Positions 17,074 through 26,301 are shown, numbered from the stretch's first letter. The stretch is 34,847 bases of DNA from Paracoccaceae bacterium (GCA_012270125.1 JAAXIY010000064.1:96395-131241), one strand, 5' to 3'. Program-made: numbers and translations. The notes: generated from the letters alone by a model not told the origin.

Positions 17074-17893
17074 CACCTTTGGGATAAACACCCAAAATCC
17101 TTAAGCTATCGGTAAAATAACTCAGTTCTTCCAGTGCTCTTGCAACGTTTTCATCATCTGGATGCCCTTCAATATCTGCATAAAATTGTGTCGCAGTAAA
17201 AGATCCTCCTACCATGTAACTTTCGAGTTTTGTCATGTTTACGCCATTCGTAGCAAAGCCTCCCATGGCTTTGTACAAAGCTGCAGGTATATTTCGAACC
17301 TGAAAAACAAAAGTAGTCATTAATTTTTTTGATCCTCGGCGCGCTAAATTTGGCTCTCGAGACATTACGAGAAAACGTGTGGTATTGTGTCCATAATCCT
17401 CTATGTCTTTTGCTAAAATCTCCAGACCATAAATTTTAGCAGCTAGCTCGCTGGCTAATACGCCCTCGTCTAGTTTTTTAGACATTGCAAGTTTTGCAGC
17501 CGCACCAGCACTATCTGCTGCGGCATCTGCTCTTATATTGTGCTTATCCAAAAATTGCTGGGCTTGGGGCAATAAAACCAAATGTGCTCTTACAGATTTA
17601 ATCGTATGCAAATTGGAGCCAGAATTAGCCATTAACGAAATTCTTACTCTAGTAAAACATTCATCAACTATATGTAGACCTGATTCTGGTAGTAACCGAT
17701 GACTATCAGCTACTCTGCCGTATGAAGAGTTTTCAACAGGCAACATAGCAAGTTCTGCGTCACTATCACGCACTGCACGCAATACATCGCCGAACGTTTT
17801 GCAGGGAAAAGGCTCCATATCAGGCCTATATGCTACGCATGCTTCGTGAGAGTAGGCTCCTAAAGCCCCTTGAAAGGCTATTCTACTTGTCAT
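17060..17893 (-). CDS. pheA: Prephenate dehydratase PheA
   Basis: Converts prephenate to phenylpyruvate in phenylalanine synthesis. The 277-residue monofunctional protein has a periplasmic-binding-like catalytic domain with FQGALGAYSHEA, LPVENSSYGRV and the key Thr-Arg-Phe in GHNTTRFLVM. A C-terminal ACT domain starts near TTFVFQVRNIPAALYKAMGGF. In the ACT domain the classical ESRP motif for phenylalanine binding reads ESYM. The ATG at 17893 is preferred: family similarity starts there and a GGA lies upstream. The open frame continues to 17989 with 32 unrelated residues. It has no chorismate mutase domain, so that step must be encoded elsewhere. It is divergent from the cytochrome gene across 109 bases. 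Confidence 0.93.
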   Translation of the reverse strand: MTSRIAFQGALGAYSHEACVAYRPDMEPFPCKTFGDVLRAVRDSDAELAMLPVENSSYGRVADSHRLLPESGLHIVDECFTRVRISLMANSGSNLHTIKSVRAHLVLLPQAQQFLDKHNIRADAAADSAGAAAKLAMSKKLDEGVLASELAAKIYGLEILAKDIEDYGHNTTRFLVMSREPNLARRGSKKLMTTFVFQVRNIPAALYKAMGGFATNGVNMTKLESYMVGGSFTATQFYADIEGHPDDENVARALEELSYFTDSLRILGVYPKGEKRD

Positions 17894-18002
17894 TTTTGTC
17901 CAAATTTCAGTTATTTTCTTGCCCTTTATATACCTTACACCTTGCATAATCCTAGCGGAAAAGAGTAGATAGCGCGCAAATTCGAGCAAAAGGTTTATTT
18001 TA

Positions 18003-18521
18003 ATGGATACGATGACAGCAACTAAAATGGTCGGTGGCTTCTGTGGAGCTCTCTTAATCTATCTTTTGGGCAATTGGGCAGCTGAAGAATTGTATCATGT
18101 AGGTGGTGGTCATGGAGGCGATCATGCTGCTGGTTATGAAATTGAAGTTGCTGAAGCCGAGGTCGAAGTTGACGAAATGGAAGACGAGGGACCTCTGTTT
18201 GCTGAATTGTATTTGGCTGCAGACGCAGATAAAGGTGCCAAAGTGTTTGGGAAATGCAAAGCTTGTCATAAGCTAGAGGATGGAGCCAATGGAACGGGCC
18301 CGCATCTTTACGCAGTTGTTGATCGTGCTGTGGGATCAGTAGAGGGTTATGGATATTCAGGGGCTCTGGTAGCGGTGGCCGAAACTTGGTCTCCAGAGAA
18401 CCTTGATGGTTTTTTAGAGAATCCGAAAAAATATGCACCTGGGACAAAAATGGGTTTTGCAGGATTAAAAAAGCCAGTTGATCGTGCTAATTTAATAGCT
18501 TATCTTGCCACGATTAATTGA
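18003..18521 (+). CDS. Membrane-anchored cytochrome c (cytochrome cy/c552 type)
   Basis: A 172-residue electron carrier. An uncleaved hydrophobic anchor (about residues 9-27) is followed by a flexible, strongly acidic linker (about 45-65) and a class I cytochrome c domain. The heme is bound at Cys85-Lys-Ala-Cys88-His89 and the distal ligand is Met150 in GTKMGF. Anchored cytochromes of this kind carry electrons from the bc1 complex to terminal oxidases, and in phototrophs to reaction centres, on the periplasmic side of the inner membrane. AAGG lies 9 bases before the ATG, and a CATAAT hexamer at 17945-17950 may be its -10 box. Family assignment is firm; the exact partner is inference. Confidence 0.9.
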   Translation: MDTMTATKMVGGFCGALLIYLLGNWAAEELYHVGGGHGGDHAAGYEIEVAEAEVEVDEMEDEGPLFAELYLAADADKGAKVFGKCKACHKLEDGANGTGPHLYAVVDRAVGSVEGYGYSGALVAVAETWSPENLDGFLENPKKYAPGTKMGFAGLKKPVDRANLIAYLATIN

Positions 18522-18594
18522 TTTAATTGAATATAATAGCCACAGTTATCTGTTTAAATGAATATTTTTAATTAGTTTAATTGCTTTCAGACCC

Positions 18595-18622
18595 TTGAAA
18601 CTGCTTCTTTGATCCATAAAAC
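18595..18622 (+). promoter_or_regulatory. Putative yejA promoter
   Basis: TTGAAA at 18595-18600 and TAAAAC at 18617-18622 are spaced by 16 bases, resembling the hexamers at the SRP RNA promoter. The predicted start near 18629 lies 24 bases before the yejA ATG at 18653. Confidence 0.4.
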
Positions 18623-18638
18623 TTAGGTATGGATCAAT
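18608..18638. promoter_or_regulatory. 10-bp perfect inverted repeat upstream of yejA
   Basis: TTGATCCATA (18609-18618) is repeated inverted as TATGGATCAA (18628-18637) with a 9-base gap. The left arm overlaps the putative -10 box and the right arm ends three bases before the GGGAG ribosome binding site. It could be an operator for a dimeric regulator, or an RNA hairpin if transcription starts further upstream. Confidence 0.55.
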
Positions 18639-18640
18639 TA

Positions 18641-18645
18641 GGGAG
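18641..18645 (+). promoter_or_regulatory. yejA ribosome binding site (GGGAG)
   Basis: GGGAG lies 7 bases before the ATG at 18653. It settles the start against the in-frame ATG at 18629, which falls inside the palindrome and has no binding site. Confidence 0.7.
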
Positions 18646-18652
18646 CCTTTCA

Positions 18653-20560
18653 ATGATCAAGTTGCACAACAGATCAAAAGTCCACGCAAAAGTCGATAAA
18701 AGAGTTGTTTTGCCGACTTTGTTGAATTCACTGCTGTCATTGACGCTATTTTTTCTGCTTGTTGGATCAGTTTTAGCGGAAGGAAAAACAACAAAGTCAC
18801 ATGGGTTTAACTTTTTTGGAGAGTTAAATTATTCAAAAGATTTTCCTCATCTGAATTATGTTAATAAAGATGCTCCAAAGGGTGGAGAGATATCTATTTG
18901 GAGCATGGGAACATTTGACTCAATGAACCCCTATTCGAGAAAAGGCAGGGCGGGGGCATTAGCTTCGGCACCTTTCGAATCTCTCTTGGAAGGTACAGCT
19001 GACGAAGTAGGTTCGCTTTATGGTTTGCTCGCGGAAACTATAGAATACCCAGAAGATCAAACATGGGTGATTTTCAACTTACGTGATGAGGCAAAGTTTT
19101 CAGACGGCACTCCAGTGACAGCATATGACGTAAAGTATACTTTTGAGCTTTTTTTGGAACAGGGTCTAGCCAGTTATAAGGCGATTTTGGGACAAATCGT
19201 ACAAGAGGCAGAAGTTCTAGGGCCCAAAAAAATAAAATACTCTTTTACACCTGACGCATCAAAAAGAGACGCGATACCGATAGTGGGAGGTTTACCAGTT
19301 ATGTCTAAAGCTTGGTTTGACGCGACGGGTGCCAGACTTGATGAAAGCAGAATGGAAATCGCCATTGGTTCTGGACCATATGTTTTGGACGAGTTCGAAG
19401 TAAATAAGCGAATTAGTTATAAAAGAAACGAAGATTATTGGGGAAATGAGCTTCCTCTGATGAAGGGTCGATCAAATTTTGATACTATAAAAATTGAATA
19501 TTTTGCTGATACCAGTGCTGCCTTGGAAGGCTTCAAGTCAGGTGAGTATACGATGCGTATAGAAAACTCATCAAAAAACTGGGCGACTGCTTATGATTTT
19601 CCAGCTTTAGATGAAGGAAAGGTTATTAAAAAAACGCTTCCAGACGGAGGAATTGCCTCCGGGCAGGCATTCGTCATGAACCTAAGGAGGTCAAAATTTT
19701 CTGACCCTAAAGTTCGGGAAGCTATTGGCTTGCTTTATAATTTTGAATGGTCGAATGAATCCCTATTTTATGGACAGTATGCTCGGATTAATTCTTTTTG
19801 GGAAAATTCTGAGTTGGCAGCCGAAGGTATGCCGACTGAAGGAGAATTGGCCTTGTTAAAACCATTGGTTAATGATTTGCCGAAGGGTATTTTGGATGAA
19901 GAGGCAGTAATGGCATCAGTATCTGGATTACGGGCTTTGGATCGGAAAAATCTTCGTTTAGCTTCTAAGTTACTCGATGAAGCTGGTTGGTTAGTTGGTG
20001 ATGATGGCCTCCGGAGGAACTCTGAAGGTGAAGTCTTTACCCTTGAAATTATTGAGCGCAGCCCGGCCTTTGATCGAGTTGTTTTACCTTATGTCGATAA
20101 CCTTCGGGCAGCAGGCATTGATGCAAAATATGAGAGAATAGATTCAGCACAATTTACTGATCGAAAACGAAATTACGATTTTGATATGCTTACGACCCAA
20201 CACCCAATGTCACTTGAACCGTCTTCGGGCTTAAAACAATATTTTGGCTCTGAAAGCTCAGACGTGTCAGTCTTTAATTCCGCAGGTGTAAGTAATCCAG
20301 CGATTGATGCACTAATTGAACATGTTATCAGCGCAGAAAATAAAGCTGAACTAAAAACCTCTGTCAAAGCCTTGGATCGAGCTTTACGGTCCCTGCGATT
20401 TTGGGTTCCCCAGTGGTTTAACAACACTTATAGAGTTGCATATTGGGACATGTATGAGCACCCTGATGAAATTCCTCCTTTTGATTTAGGCTACCTCGAT
20501 TTTTGGTGGTACAACTCAGACAAAGCTGAGTTTTTGAAAAGTACTGGAGCTTTAAGGTAA
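18653..20560 (+). CDS. yejA: Peptide ABC transporter substrate-binding protein YejA
   Basis: Periplasmic binding protein (SBP family 5) that delivers oligopeptides to YejBEF; in E. coli this system takes up microcin C. The 635-residue protein begins with a long signal peptide (basic region, hydrophobic stretch, cleavage near SVLAEG). It continues with HGFNFFGELNYSKDFPHLNYVN, typical of YejA, and the SBP5 segments LRDEAKFSDGTPVTAYDVKYT and AIGSGPYVLDEFEVNKRISY. The end, with RFWVPQWFNNTYRVAYWD and FDLGYLDFWWYN, is also characteristic. First gene of yejABEF, 3 bases before yejB. Confidence 0.94.
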   Translation: MIKLHNRSKVHAKVDKRVVLPTLLNSLLSLTLFFLLVGSVLAEGKTTKSHGFNFFGELNYSKDFPHLNYVNKDAPKGGEISIWSMGTFDSMNPYSRKGRAGALASAPFESLLEGTADEVGSLYGLLAETIEYPEDQTWVIFNLRDEAKFSDGTPVTAYDVKYTFELFLEQGLASYKAILGQIVQEAEVLGPKKIKYSFTPDASKRDAIPIVGGLPVMSKAWFDATGARLDESRMEIAIGSGPYVLDEFEVNKRISYKRNEDYWGNELPLMKGRSNFDTIKIEYFADTSAALEGFKSGEYTMRIENSSKNWATAYDFPALDEGKVIKKTLPDGGIASGQAFVMNLRRSKFSDPKVREAIGLLYNFEWSNESLFYGQYARINSFWENSELAAEGMPTEGELALLKPLVNDLPKGILDEEAVMASVSGLRALDRKNLRLASKLLDEAGWLVGDDGLRRNSEGEVFTLEIIERSPAFDRVVLPYVDNLRAAGIDAKYERIDSAQFTDRKRNYDFDMLTTQHPMSLEPSSGLKQYFGSESSDVSVFNSAGVSNPAIDALIEHVISAENKAELKTSVKALDRALRSLRFWVPQWFNNTYRVAYWDMYEHPDEIPPFDLGYLDFWWYNSDKAEFLKSTGALR

Positions 20561-20563
20561 TTT

Positions 20564-21640
20564 ATGGGCGCATATATTATTCGCCGACTCTTGCTGGTAT
20601 TTCCAACACTTCTGGGAATACTAATAATTAATTTCGCACTTGTTCAATTTGTACCTGGTGGACCTGTAGAACAAATTTTGGCTCAAATTGAAGGCGAGGG
20701 TGACGTTTTTGAAGCTTTTTCTGGGGGTGGAAGAGAAGTTGGCGATAATAATGATGGATCCTATGCAGGAGCCCGGGGATTACCTGATGAATTTATTAAA
20801 GAGCTCGAAAAAGAGTTTGGCTTTGACAAACCGCCAATTGAGCGCTTTTTCAACATGCTTTGGGATTATATGAGGTTTGATTTTGGTGAAAGCTATTTCC
20901 GTTCGATAAGCGTAGTTGATTTAGTTATAGAAAAAATGCCTGTTTCTATTACTCTGGGTCTGTGGTCAACTCTCTTAGCTTACCTCGTTTCTATACCTTT
21001 AGGGATTAAAAAGGCTGTCAGGGATGGTAGTGAATTTGATACTTGGACCAGTGGTATAATTATACTGGCATACGCTATTCCAGGATTTCTGTTTGCAATC
21101 TTATTACTTGTTCTTTTTGCGGGTGGATCATACTATCAAATCTTTCCGTTACGTGGATTAACGTCCGAAAATTTCGAACAACTTTCTATCTTTGGGAAAA
21201 TGAAAGACTATTTGTGGCATATCACCTTGCCAGTTCTTGCTTCATCTATTTCTGGATTTGCAACTCTCACGTTACTTACAAAAAATAGCTTTTTAGATGA
21301 AATACAAAAACAATATGTGATTACAGCGAGATCAAAAGGCTTAAAGGAGAAGCAAATCCTTTATGGTCATGTTTTTAGAAATGCCATGCTAATTGTAATA
21401 GCAGGATTTCCGGCAGTATTTATAGGTGTATTTTTTGGGGGGAGTTTAATTATAGAAACAATATTTTCTTTAGATGGTCTTGGGCGTATGGGGTTTGAAG
21501 CTGCAGTTGCTCGTGATTATCCAGTAATCTTCGGAACACTTTTTGTATTCGGGTTAATTGGGCTCACAGTGGGAATTTTATCTGACTTGATGTATGTTTT
21601 TATTGACCCTCGAATTGATTTTGAGGGAAGAGAGGGTTGA
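20564..21640 (+). CDS. yejB: Peptide ABC transporter permease YejB
   Basis: Inner-membrane permease of the YejABEF peptide importer, 358 residues. The N-terminus [24 protein letters not shown] is typical of DppB/OppB-like permeases. A long insertion before the second membrane segment (about residues 43-90, acidic and Gly-rich) is usual in YejB. The EAA loop that contacts the ATPase is seen in [16 protein letters not shown]. The last codons overlap the start of yejE, so translation is coupled. Confidence 0.94.
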   Translation: MGAYIIRRLLLVFPTLLGILIINFALVQFVPGGPVEQILAQIEGEGDVFEAFSGGGREVGDNNDGSYAGARGLPDEFIKELEKEFGFDKPPIERFFNMLWDYMRFDFGESYFRSISVVDLVIEKMPVSITLGLWSTLLAYLVSIPLGIKKAVRDGSEFDTWTSGIIILAYAIPGFLFAILLLVLFAGGSYYQIFPLRGLTSENFEQLSIFGKMKDYLWHITLPVLASSISGFATLTLLTKNSFLDEIQKQYVITARSKGLKEKQILYGHVFRNAMLIVIAGFPAVFIGVFFGGSLIIETIFSLDGLGRMGFEAAVARDYPVIFGTLFVFGLIGLTVGILSDLMYVFIDPRIDFEGREG

Positions 21641-22752
21641 TGCAGGTTTCTGCTCTCAATAAGCGCAGGTGGCGAAATTTTAGGGCAAACAAGCGTGCTT
21701 ATTGGTCTTTGATCATTTTTAGTATTTGTTTTCTCTTGTCCCTTTTTGCCGAGTTAATTGCTAACGATAAGCCTATCCTTGTAAAATACCGAGGAGAATA
21801 TTTTTTCCCAATAGCTAATTTTTATCCTGAGACAGCCTTTGGAGGCGATTTTAAAACGGAGGCAGTTTATAGAGATCCAGAAGTTCAATGTCTCATAATG
21901 TCGGGCGGGTTGGAAGATTGTTTTGAGACTCCGGAAGAAATTATAAATGCGATTTCGAGTAAATCGTTTGTTCCAGATAACAATGCATTCATACGGGGTT
22001 ATTCTGTGTGGCCAATTATTCCATATTCATATGATACTCCAGTTGATCGACCGGGAGCTGCGCCGTTACCCCCAAATAGTGAAAATATTCTTGGAACAGA
22101 TGACACAAAGCGGGATGTTTTAGCGAGAGTAATTTATGGTTTTAGGCTCTCAATTGTCTTCACAATTATAGTAACTAGTTTGTCTAGCGTGATAGGTATT
22201 ATTGCTGGTGCTGTTCAAGGTTATTTTGGTGGCAGAACTGATTTATTTTTCCAACGTTTCATTGAGATTTGGTCGGGTGTACCGTCTTTATATATAATCA
22301 TTATCATGTTTGCGATCCTAGGGCGAAGTTTTTGGCTATTGGTATTTTTAACAGTTTTATTTGGCTGGATGGGATTAGTGGGTGTAGTGCGAGCAGAATT
22401 TTTGCGGGCGAGAAATCTAGAATACGTGCGAGCGGCAAAAGCATTAGGTGTATCAAATTGGAAAATCATGTTTAAACACATGTTACCAAATGCAATGGTA
22501 GCGACCCTGACTATGTTGCCATTCATTGTAACTGGCACGATTGCAAGTCTGGCAGCTTTAGATTTTCTTGGATTTGGCTTGCCTTCTTCAGCACCATCTC
22601 TGGGAGAGCTTACTCTACAGGCAAAACAAAATATTCAAGCGCCTTGGCTGGGCTTTACTGCGTTTTTCACATTTGCGATCATGTTAGCTTTGTTAGTTTT
22701 TATTTTTGAAGGTGTTCGGGATGCATTTGATCCCAGAAAGACTTTCAAATGA
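21640..22752 (+). CDS. yejE: Peptide ABC transporter permease YejE
   Basis: Second permease of the peptide importer, 370 residues, DppC/OppC-like. A first membrane segment (about residues 18-38) is followed by a large periplasmic loop containing YPETAFGGDFKTEA, then LGTDDTKRDVLARVIYGFRLS, characteristic of YejE. The EAA loop is EYVRAAKALGVSNWKIM. The ATG at 21640 shares one base with the yejB stop; the TTG one codon upstream is less likely. Its end overlaps the yejF start by 4 bases. Confidence 0.94.
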   Translation: MQVSALNKRRWRNFRANKRAYWSLIIFSICFLLSLFAELIANDKPILVKYRGEYFFPIANFYPETAFGGDFKTEAVYRDPEVQCLIMSGGLEDCFETPEEIINAISSKSFVPDNNAFIRGYSVWPIIPYSYDTPVDRPGAAPLPPNSENILGTDDTKRDVLARVIYGFRLSIVFTIIVTSLSSVIGIIAGAVQGYFGGRTDLFFQRFIEIWSGVPSLYIIIIMFAILGRSFWLLVFLTVLFGWMGLVGVVRAEFLRARNLEYVRAAKALGVSNWKIMFKHMLPNAMVATLTMLPFIVTGTIASLAALDFLGFGLPSSAPSLGELTLQAKQNIQAPWLGFTAFFTFAIMLALLVFIFEGVRDAFDPRKTFK

Positions 22753-24332
22753 CATCTATTCTCAATGTTAAAGATCTTTCTGTGCGTTTTTTGCAAGATG
22801 GATTGATTATCGATGCAGTAAACAAAATCTCTTTTCAAGTTACTAAGGGTGAAACTGTCGCTTTGGTTGGAGAAAGTGGTTCTGGAAAATCTGTGACTGC
22901 ACTAAGTACGGCTGCTCTATTAGGAAAAGCTGCTTTGGTCAGCGGACAAATAAGCATAGATGGCGATTCAATTGATCCTAAAAATGAAAAGGCCCTGCAA
23001 AAGCTTAGAGGAAATAAGTTAAGTTTCATTTTTCAAGAACCTATGACGTCACTTAATCCGCTGCATACGATTGAGAAACAGTTATCGGAAACGATTACAT
23101 TGCATCAAAGTTTAAACAAAGAAACATTGCGAGATAATTGCGAAACTCTTCTTGAAAAGGTAGGCATAAGAGATGCAAAGTATAGGTTGAACGCTTACCC
23201 GCATCAACTATCTGGCGGTCAAAGGCAGCGTGTTATGATAGCAATGGCTATTGCAAACCGTCCCAAAATATTAATAGCAGACGAACCAACCACAGCATTG
23301 GACGTAACAATCCAAGCCCAAATTTTGGATCTTTTGTCTGATTTAAAAAAAGAATTTGGTATGTCGATGCTTTTTATAACCCATGATCTCAATATAGTTA
23401 GAAAGATTGCTGATCGAGTGTGCGTAATGAGCGCTGGAAAGATAGTTGAGCAAGGAATTACAAATGATGTCTTTGAAAAGCCAAAACATGAATATACGAA
23501 AAAACTTTTAAAAGCAGTATCAGTTCTGGGTCCAAAACCAGTGCCCTCAAATTCTAAAAAGATTTTACAAACAGAAGAAACAAAGGTTTGGTTTCCAATC
23601 CACCGTGGTTTTTTAAAGCGAACAGTGGGTCACATCAAAGCCTTAAACGCCGCTACGTTTGATGTGAAAACGAGTGAAACTTTGGGAATAGTGGGTGAAA
23701 GCGGATCGGGAAAATCAACTGTTGCTTTAGCTTTAATGCGATTAATTGAATTTGAAGGTAAAATTAATTTTGATGGCAAAAATATCGGAAAACTAAAAAC
23801 AAAAGAGTTAAGAAAAATGCGATCCGATATGCAAATTGTATTTCAAGATCCTTTTGGGTCATTATCTCCACGTATGACCTGTGCGCAAATAATAGCTGAG
23901 GGATTAGAAGTTCATCAATCAAAAAATTCTGATGCTATCCAACTTTTAGTAGACGAAGTTATGCAAGAAGTTGGTTTGGATCCAGCGGTTAAACATAGAT
24001 ACCCGCATGAATTTTCTGGAGGTCAAAGACAAAGAATAGCTATAGCGCGCGCCATGGTGCTCAAGCCTAAACTTATTATATTGGATGAGCCCACTTCGGC
24101 TCTTGATAGAACAGTGCAATTTCAGATTGTTCAGTTATTGAAAAAACTTCAAGAAAAGTACGGGCTTGCCTATATATTCATTAGCCATGACCTCACGGTT
24201 ATTCGTGCTATGTCACACCGTATATTGGTAATGAAGCAAGGTGACATTATTGAGAGTGGTTTTACAGATCAAATTTTCAATGATCCCAAAGAGGCTTATA
24301 CACGTCAACTTCTGATGGCAGCGAATAGTTAA
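22749..24332 (+). CDS. yejF: Peptide ABC transporter ATP-binding protein YejF (two fused ATPase domains)
   Basis: Energises peptide import. At 527 residues it carries two complete ABC domains in one chain, as YejF does. Domain 1 has GESGSGKSVT, the signature LSGGQRQRVMIA and Walker B ILIADEPTTALD; domain 2 has GESGSGKSTVAL, FSGGQRQRIAIA and LIILDEPTSALD. Both retain the H-loop (FITHDLNIV and FISHDLTVI), so both sites look competent. The ATG lies in an ATGA overlap with yejE. Its TAA stop and the stop of the convergent carboxypeptidase gene are read from the same TTAA at 24329-24332. Confidence 0.95.
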   Translation: MTSILNVKDLSVRFLQDGLIIDAVNKISFQVTKGETVALVGESGSGKSVTALSTAALLGKAALVSGQISIDGDSIDPKNEKALQKLRGNKLSFIFQEPMTSLNPLHTIEKQLSETITLHQSLNKETLRDNCETLLEKVGIRDAKYRLNAYPHQLSGGQRQRVMIAMAIANRPKILIADEPTTALDVTIQAQILDLLSDLKKEFGMSMLFITHDLNIVRKIADRVCVMSAGKIVEQGITNDVFEKPKHEYTKKLLKAVSVLGPKPVPSNSKKILQTEETKVWFPIHRGFLKRTVGHIKALNAATFDVKTSETLGIVGESGSGKSTVALALMRLIEFEGKINFDGKNIGKLKTKELRKMRSDMQIVFQDPFGSLSPRMTCAQIIAEGLEVHQSKNSDAIQLLVDEVMQEVGLDPAVKHRYPHEFSGGQRQRIAIARAMVLKPKLIILDEPTSALDRTVQFQIVQLLKKLQEKYGLAYIFISHDLTVIRAMSHRILVMKQGDIIESGFTDQIFNDPKEAYTRQLLMAANS

Positions 24333-25702
24333 CCTGGCGAAATTATCTCGCAAGTTATATTTCTATTCCTTAGACGTTTGCATGCTTGCCCCGCCTTATT
24401 TTCAGAAAGACCAAGAAAAGTTGCTCTATAACCATTTTTGTTTTGAACTACTTTTCTCAGAGAACCTTCTAATGACATCATTTCTGATAAAGCCGTTTTT
24501 ATGAGCATTTTGTCTGCAGTAAAACGGTTTGGGAAGGTGCCAATATCGATACCCCAGTCCCTTTGCCCGGAAGAGGTAAGGCGACTTATTGTTCGTGGGT
24601 ATTTGACGGTTTCTATCTTGTAAGCAGGCGCTGGTGAAGAATTGAAAGAAATGTTTGTATATTCTTCGGATGGGTTCTCTGGTGGATTATCTTCTGCTTG
24701 GGCCAGCTTTAAAGCTGACAAAATATCAGATTTAAATTCATTAACAGCAATTAAGTTATTATCAGTGTTATTCTCTGGTCGGATTTTAGGGCGCAAGCTT
24801 TTGGATAAATTGATGACTGGGTAGGCCCGCGCTATGGCAATGTAAGAGGGTGGTTTTGGTTTTTGCAACTTAACATTTCTGGGTGCTTTCTTAAAACCAA
24901 GGTTCATTAGTTTGGCTACTTGAGCATTTCTAGTTGTTGTACTTCTCCCTCCAAAGACAGTAGTGATTATTCGTTCACCATTCCTATTGGCAGATGCGAC
25001 GAGATTATAACCTGCTGCTCGAGTATATCCGGTTTTTATGCCGTCTGCTCCGCGATAATTGCTTAAAAACCTTCGATTAGTATTGCGGACTTTCTTAGAT
25101 CCTGCAGAAGCGGTCTTTCGAGCAAACAAATGATAATAGTCTGGAAAGTCGTAAAATAAATGACGCCCCAAGATCGTCATATCTCTTGCGGTAGAAAGAT
25201 GCCCAGACTCGGTAAGGCCATGAGCATTTTTAAACGTAGTGCGGTTCATGCCCATAGCTTTGGCAGTTCTATTCATTCTTCGTGCAAAAGCTGCCTCTGA
25301 ACCCTCAATTGCCTCGCCCAGCGCCGTGGCTGCATCGTTAGCTGACTTTACAGCAGCAGCTCTAATTAAATACCTTAATCTTACTTTTTGACCTGGTCGT
25401 AATCCAAGTTTAGAGGGCGGCTCAGAGGCTGCATGCCGCGATATTTTAACTTTCTTATCTAGTGATATTTCTCCGTTCTCTACCGCTTGGAATACAACGT
25501 ATAACGTCATCATTTTTGTTAATGATGCGGGATGTAAACGTTTATTAGCATTTTCAGAGTGTAGTATCTCACCACTTCGCGCATCCATCACCATGGCTGC
25601 ATACTTCGGGTTCGCCAAAAGAACCATCGGCGCGGTTACGCAAAATAAAAAAGAAAGTAATAATGCGCCGACACGCGCCGGCGAAACTTGCCTTCGTCTC
25701 AA
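24329..25702 (-). CDS. D-alanyl-D-alanine carboxypeptidase (DacA/PBP5-like) with SPOR domain
   Basis: Trims the terminal D-Ala from peptidoglycan stem peptides in the periplasm. The 457-residue protein has a signal peptide (about residues 1-30), the SxxK motif Ser60-Leu-Thr-Lys63, SAN at Ser120-Asn122 and KTG at 223-225: a complete penicillin-binding active site. After a linker of about 100 residues, a C-terminal SPOR domain (about 380-457, with WGIDIGTFPNRFTADKML) should bind denuded glycan at the division site. The start is a TTG at 25700-25702, supported by AAAGGA at 25710-25715; the only nearby upstream ATG opens a two-codon frame. Confidence 0.92.
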   Translation of the reverse strand: MRRRQVSPARVGALLLSFLFCVTAPMVLLANPKYAAMVMDARSGEILHSENANKRLHPASLTKMMTLYVVFQAVENGEISLDKKVKISRHAASEPPSKLGLRPGQKVRLRYLIRAAAVKSANDAATALGEAIEGSEAAFARRMNRTAKAMGMNRTTFKNAHGLTESGHLSTARDMTILGRHLFYDFPDYYHLFARKTASAGSKKVRNTNRRFLSNYRGADGIKTGYTRAAGYNLVASANRNGERIITTVFGGRSTTTRNAQVAKLMNLGFKKAPRNVKLQKPKPPSYIAIARAYPVINLSKSLRPKIRPENNTDNNLIAVNEFKSDILSALKLAQAEDNPPENPSEEYTNISFNSSPAPAYKIETVKYPRTISRLTSSGQRDWGIDIGTFPNRFTADKMLIKTALSEMMSLEGSLRKVVQNKNGYRATFLGLSENKAGQACKRLRNRNITCEIISPG

Positions 25703-25820
25703 GTCATTATCCTTTACTGCCTCATGTGACCTCTTCGGGCCTTTTGTTTATTCTTAACAGTATTGGTGTAAGTTCGTCAAATAAACCATTAAATTTTAAC
25801 GATTTTTTTTAAAAAATACT

Positions 25821-25857
25821 ATATATTGTGGTTTTTGGGATAGCTACCACAATATAT
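25821..25857. repeat. 12-bp perfect inverted repeat in the divergent dac/clpS intergenic region
   Basis: ATATATTGTGGT (25821-25832) is repeated inverted as ACCACAATATAT (25846-25857) around a 13-base centre. It lies about midway in the 257-base gap between two divergent genes. A T-rich stretch (CTTTTT) begins 6 bases after the right arm, so a terminator-like RNA hairpin is also possible on the plus strand. Confidence 0.6.
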
Positions 25858-25959
25858 GAATACTTTTTAATGTTTTTCGACGTGAAACAATAGTCCCTTT
25901 TCTATGTTGAATTTGTGTTTATATATACCCTTAAGAAAAAAACAGCCTAGATTAGCGTA

Positions 25960-26301
25960 ATGAATGTTTTATCCGAACGAATGATGTCTGAAAAAGATGA
26001 TAGTGAAGAAGACCAAGAACTTTTGGTTAAAACGCGGCCAAAGACAAAGAAGCCACCTCTTTATAAAGTTCTTTTAATTAATGACGATTACACTCCTATG
26101 GAGTTTGTAGTCATGATACTGGAAAGATTTTTTGGTCTCACGCATGCGCAGGCATTCGACATAATGATAACTGTTCACAAAAAGGGTTTAGCTGTTGTTG
26201 GAGTATTCAGTTATGAGGTTGCTGAAACAAAAGTTGCACAGGTAATGGATTGCGCAAGGCAGCATCAGCATCCTTTACAGTGTACAATGGAAAAAGAATA
26301 A
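25960..26301 (+). CDS. clpS: ATP-dependent Clp protease adaptor ClpS
   Basis: Adaptor that delivers N-degron substrates to ClpAP. The 113-residue protein has a charged, flexible N-terminus (about 1-30), then the ClpS core: [20 protein letters not shown], the [16 protein letters not shown] helix, [19 protein letters not shown] and [10 protein letters not shown]. The [10 protein letters not shown] segment forms the N-end-rule binding pocket. The start is uncertain: ATG 25960 or the ATG pair at 25981 and 25984, none with a clear binding site. clpA is not adjacent; the next gene is an rRNA methyltransferase-like gene 35 bases downstream. Confidence 0.95.
   Translation: MNVLSERMMSEKDDSEEDQELLVKTRPKTKKPPLYKVLLINDDYTPMEFVVMILERFFGLTHAQAFDIMITVHKKGLAVVGVFSYEVAETKVAQVMDCARQHQHPLQCTMEKE

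Noticed and set aside
18022-18447. Open frame of 141 codons on the minus strand opposite the cytochrome gene
   Set aside because: The plus strand encodes a clear cytochrome c with heme motif and anchor; the opposite frame has His/Gln/Leu-rich shadow composition and no domain.
25960-26301. clpS without clpA as an unusual arrangement
   Set aside because: ClpS is complete, and I recall clpS next to an RsmC-like gene as usual in Rhodobacterales, with clpA elsewhere.
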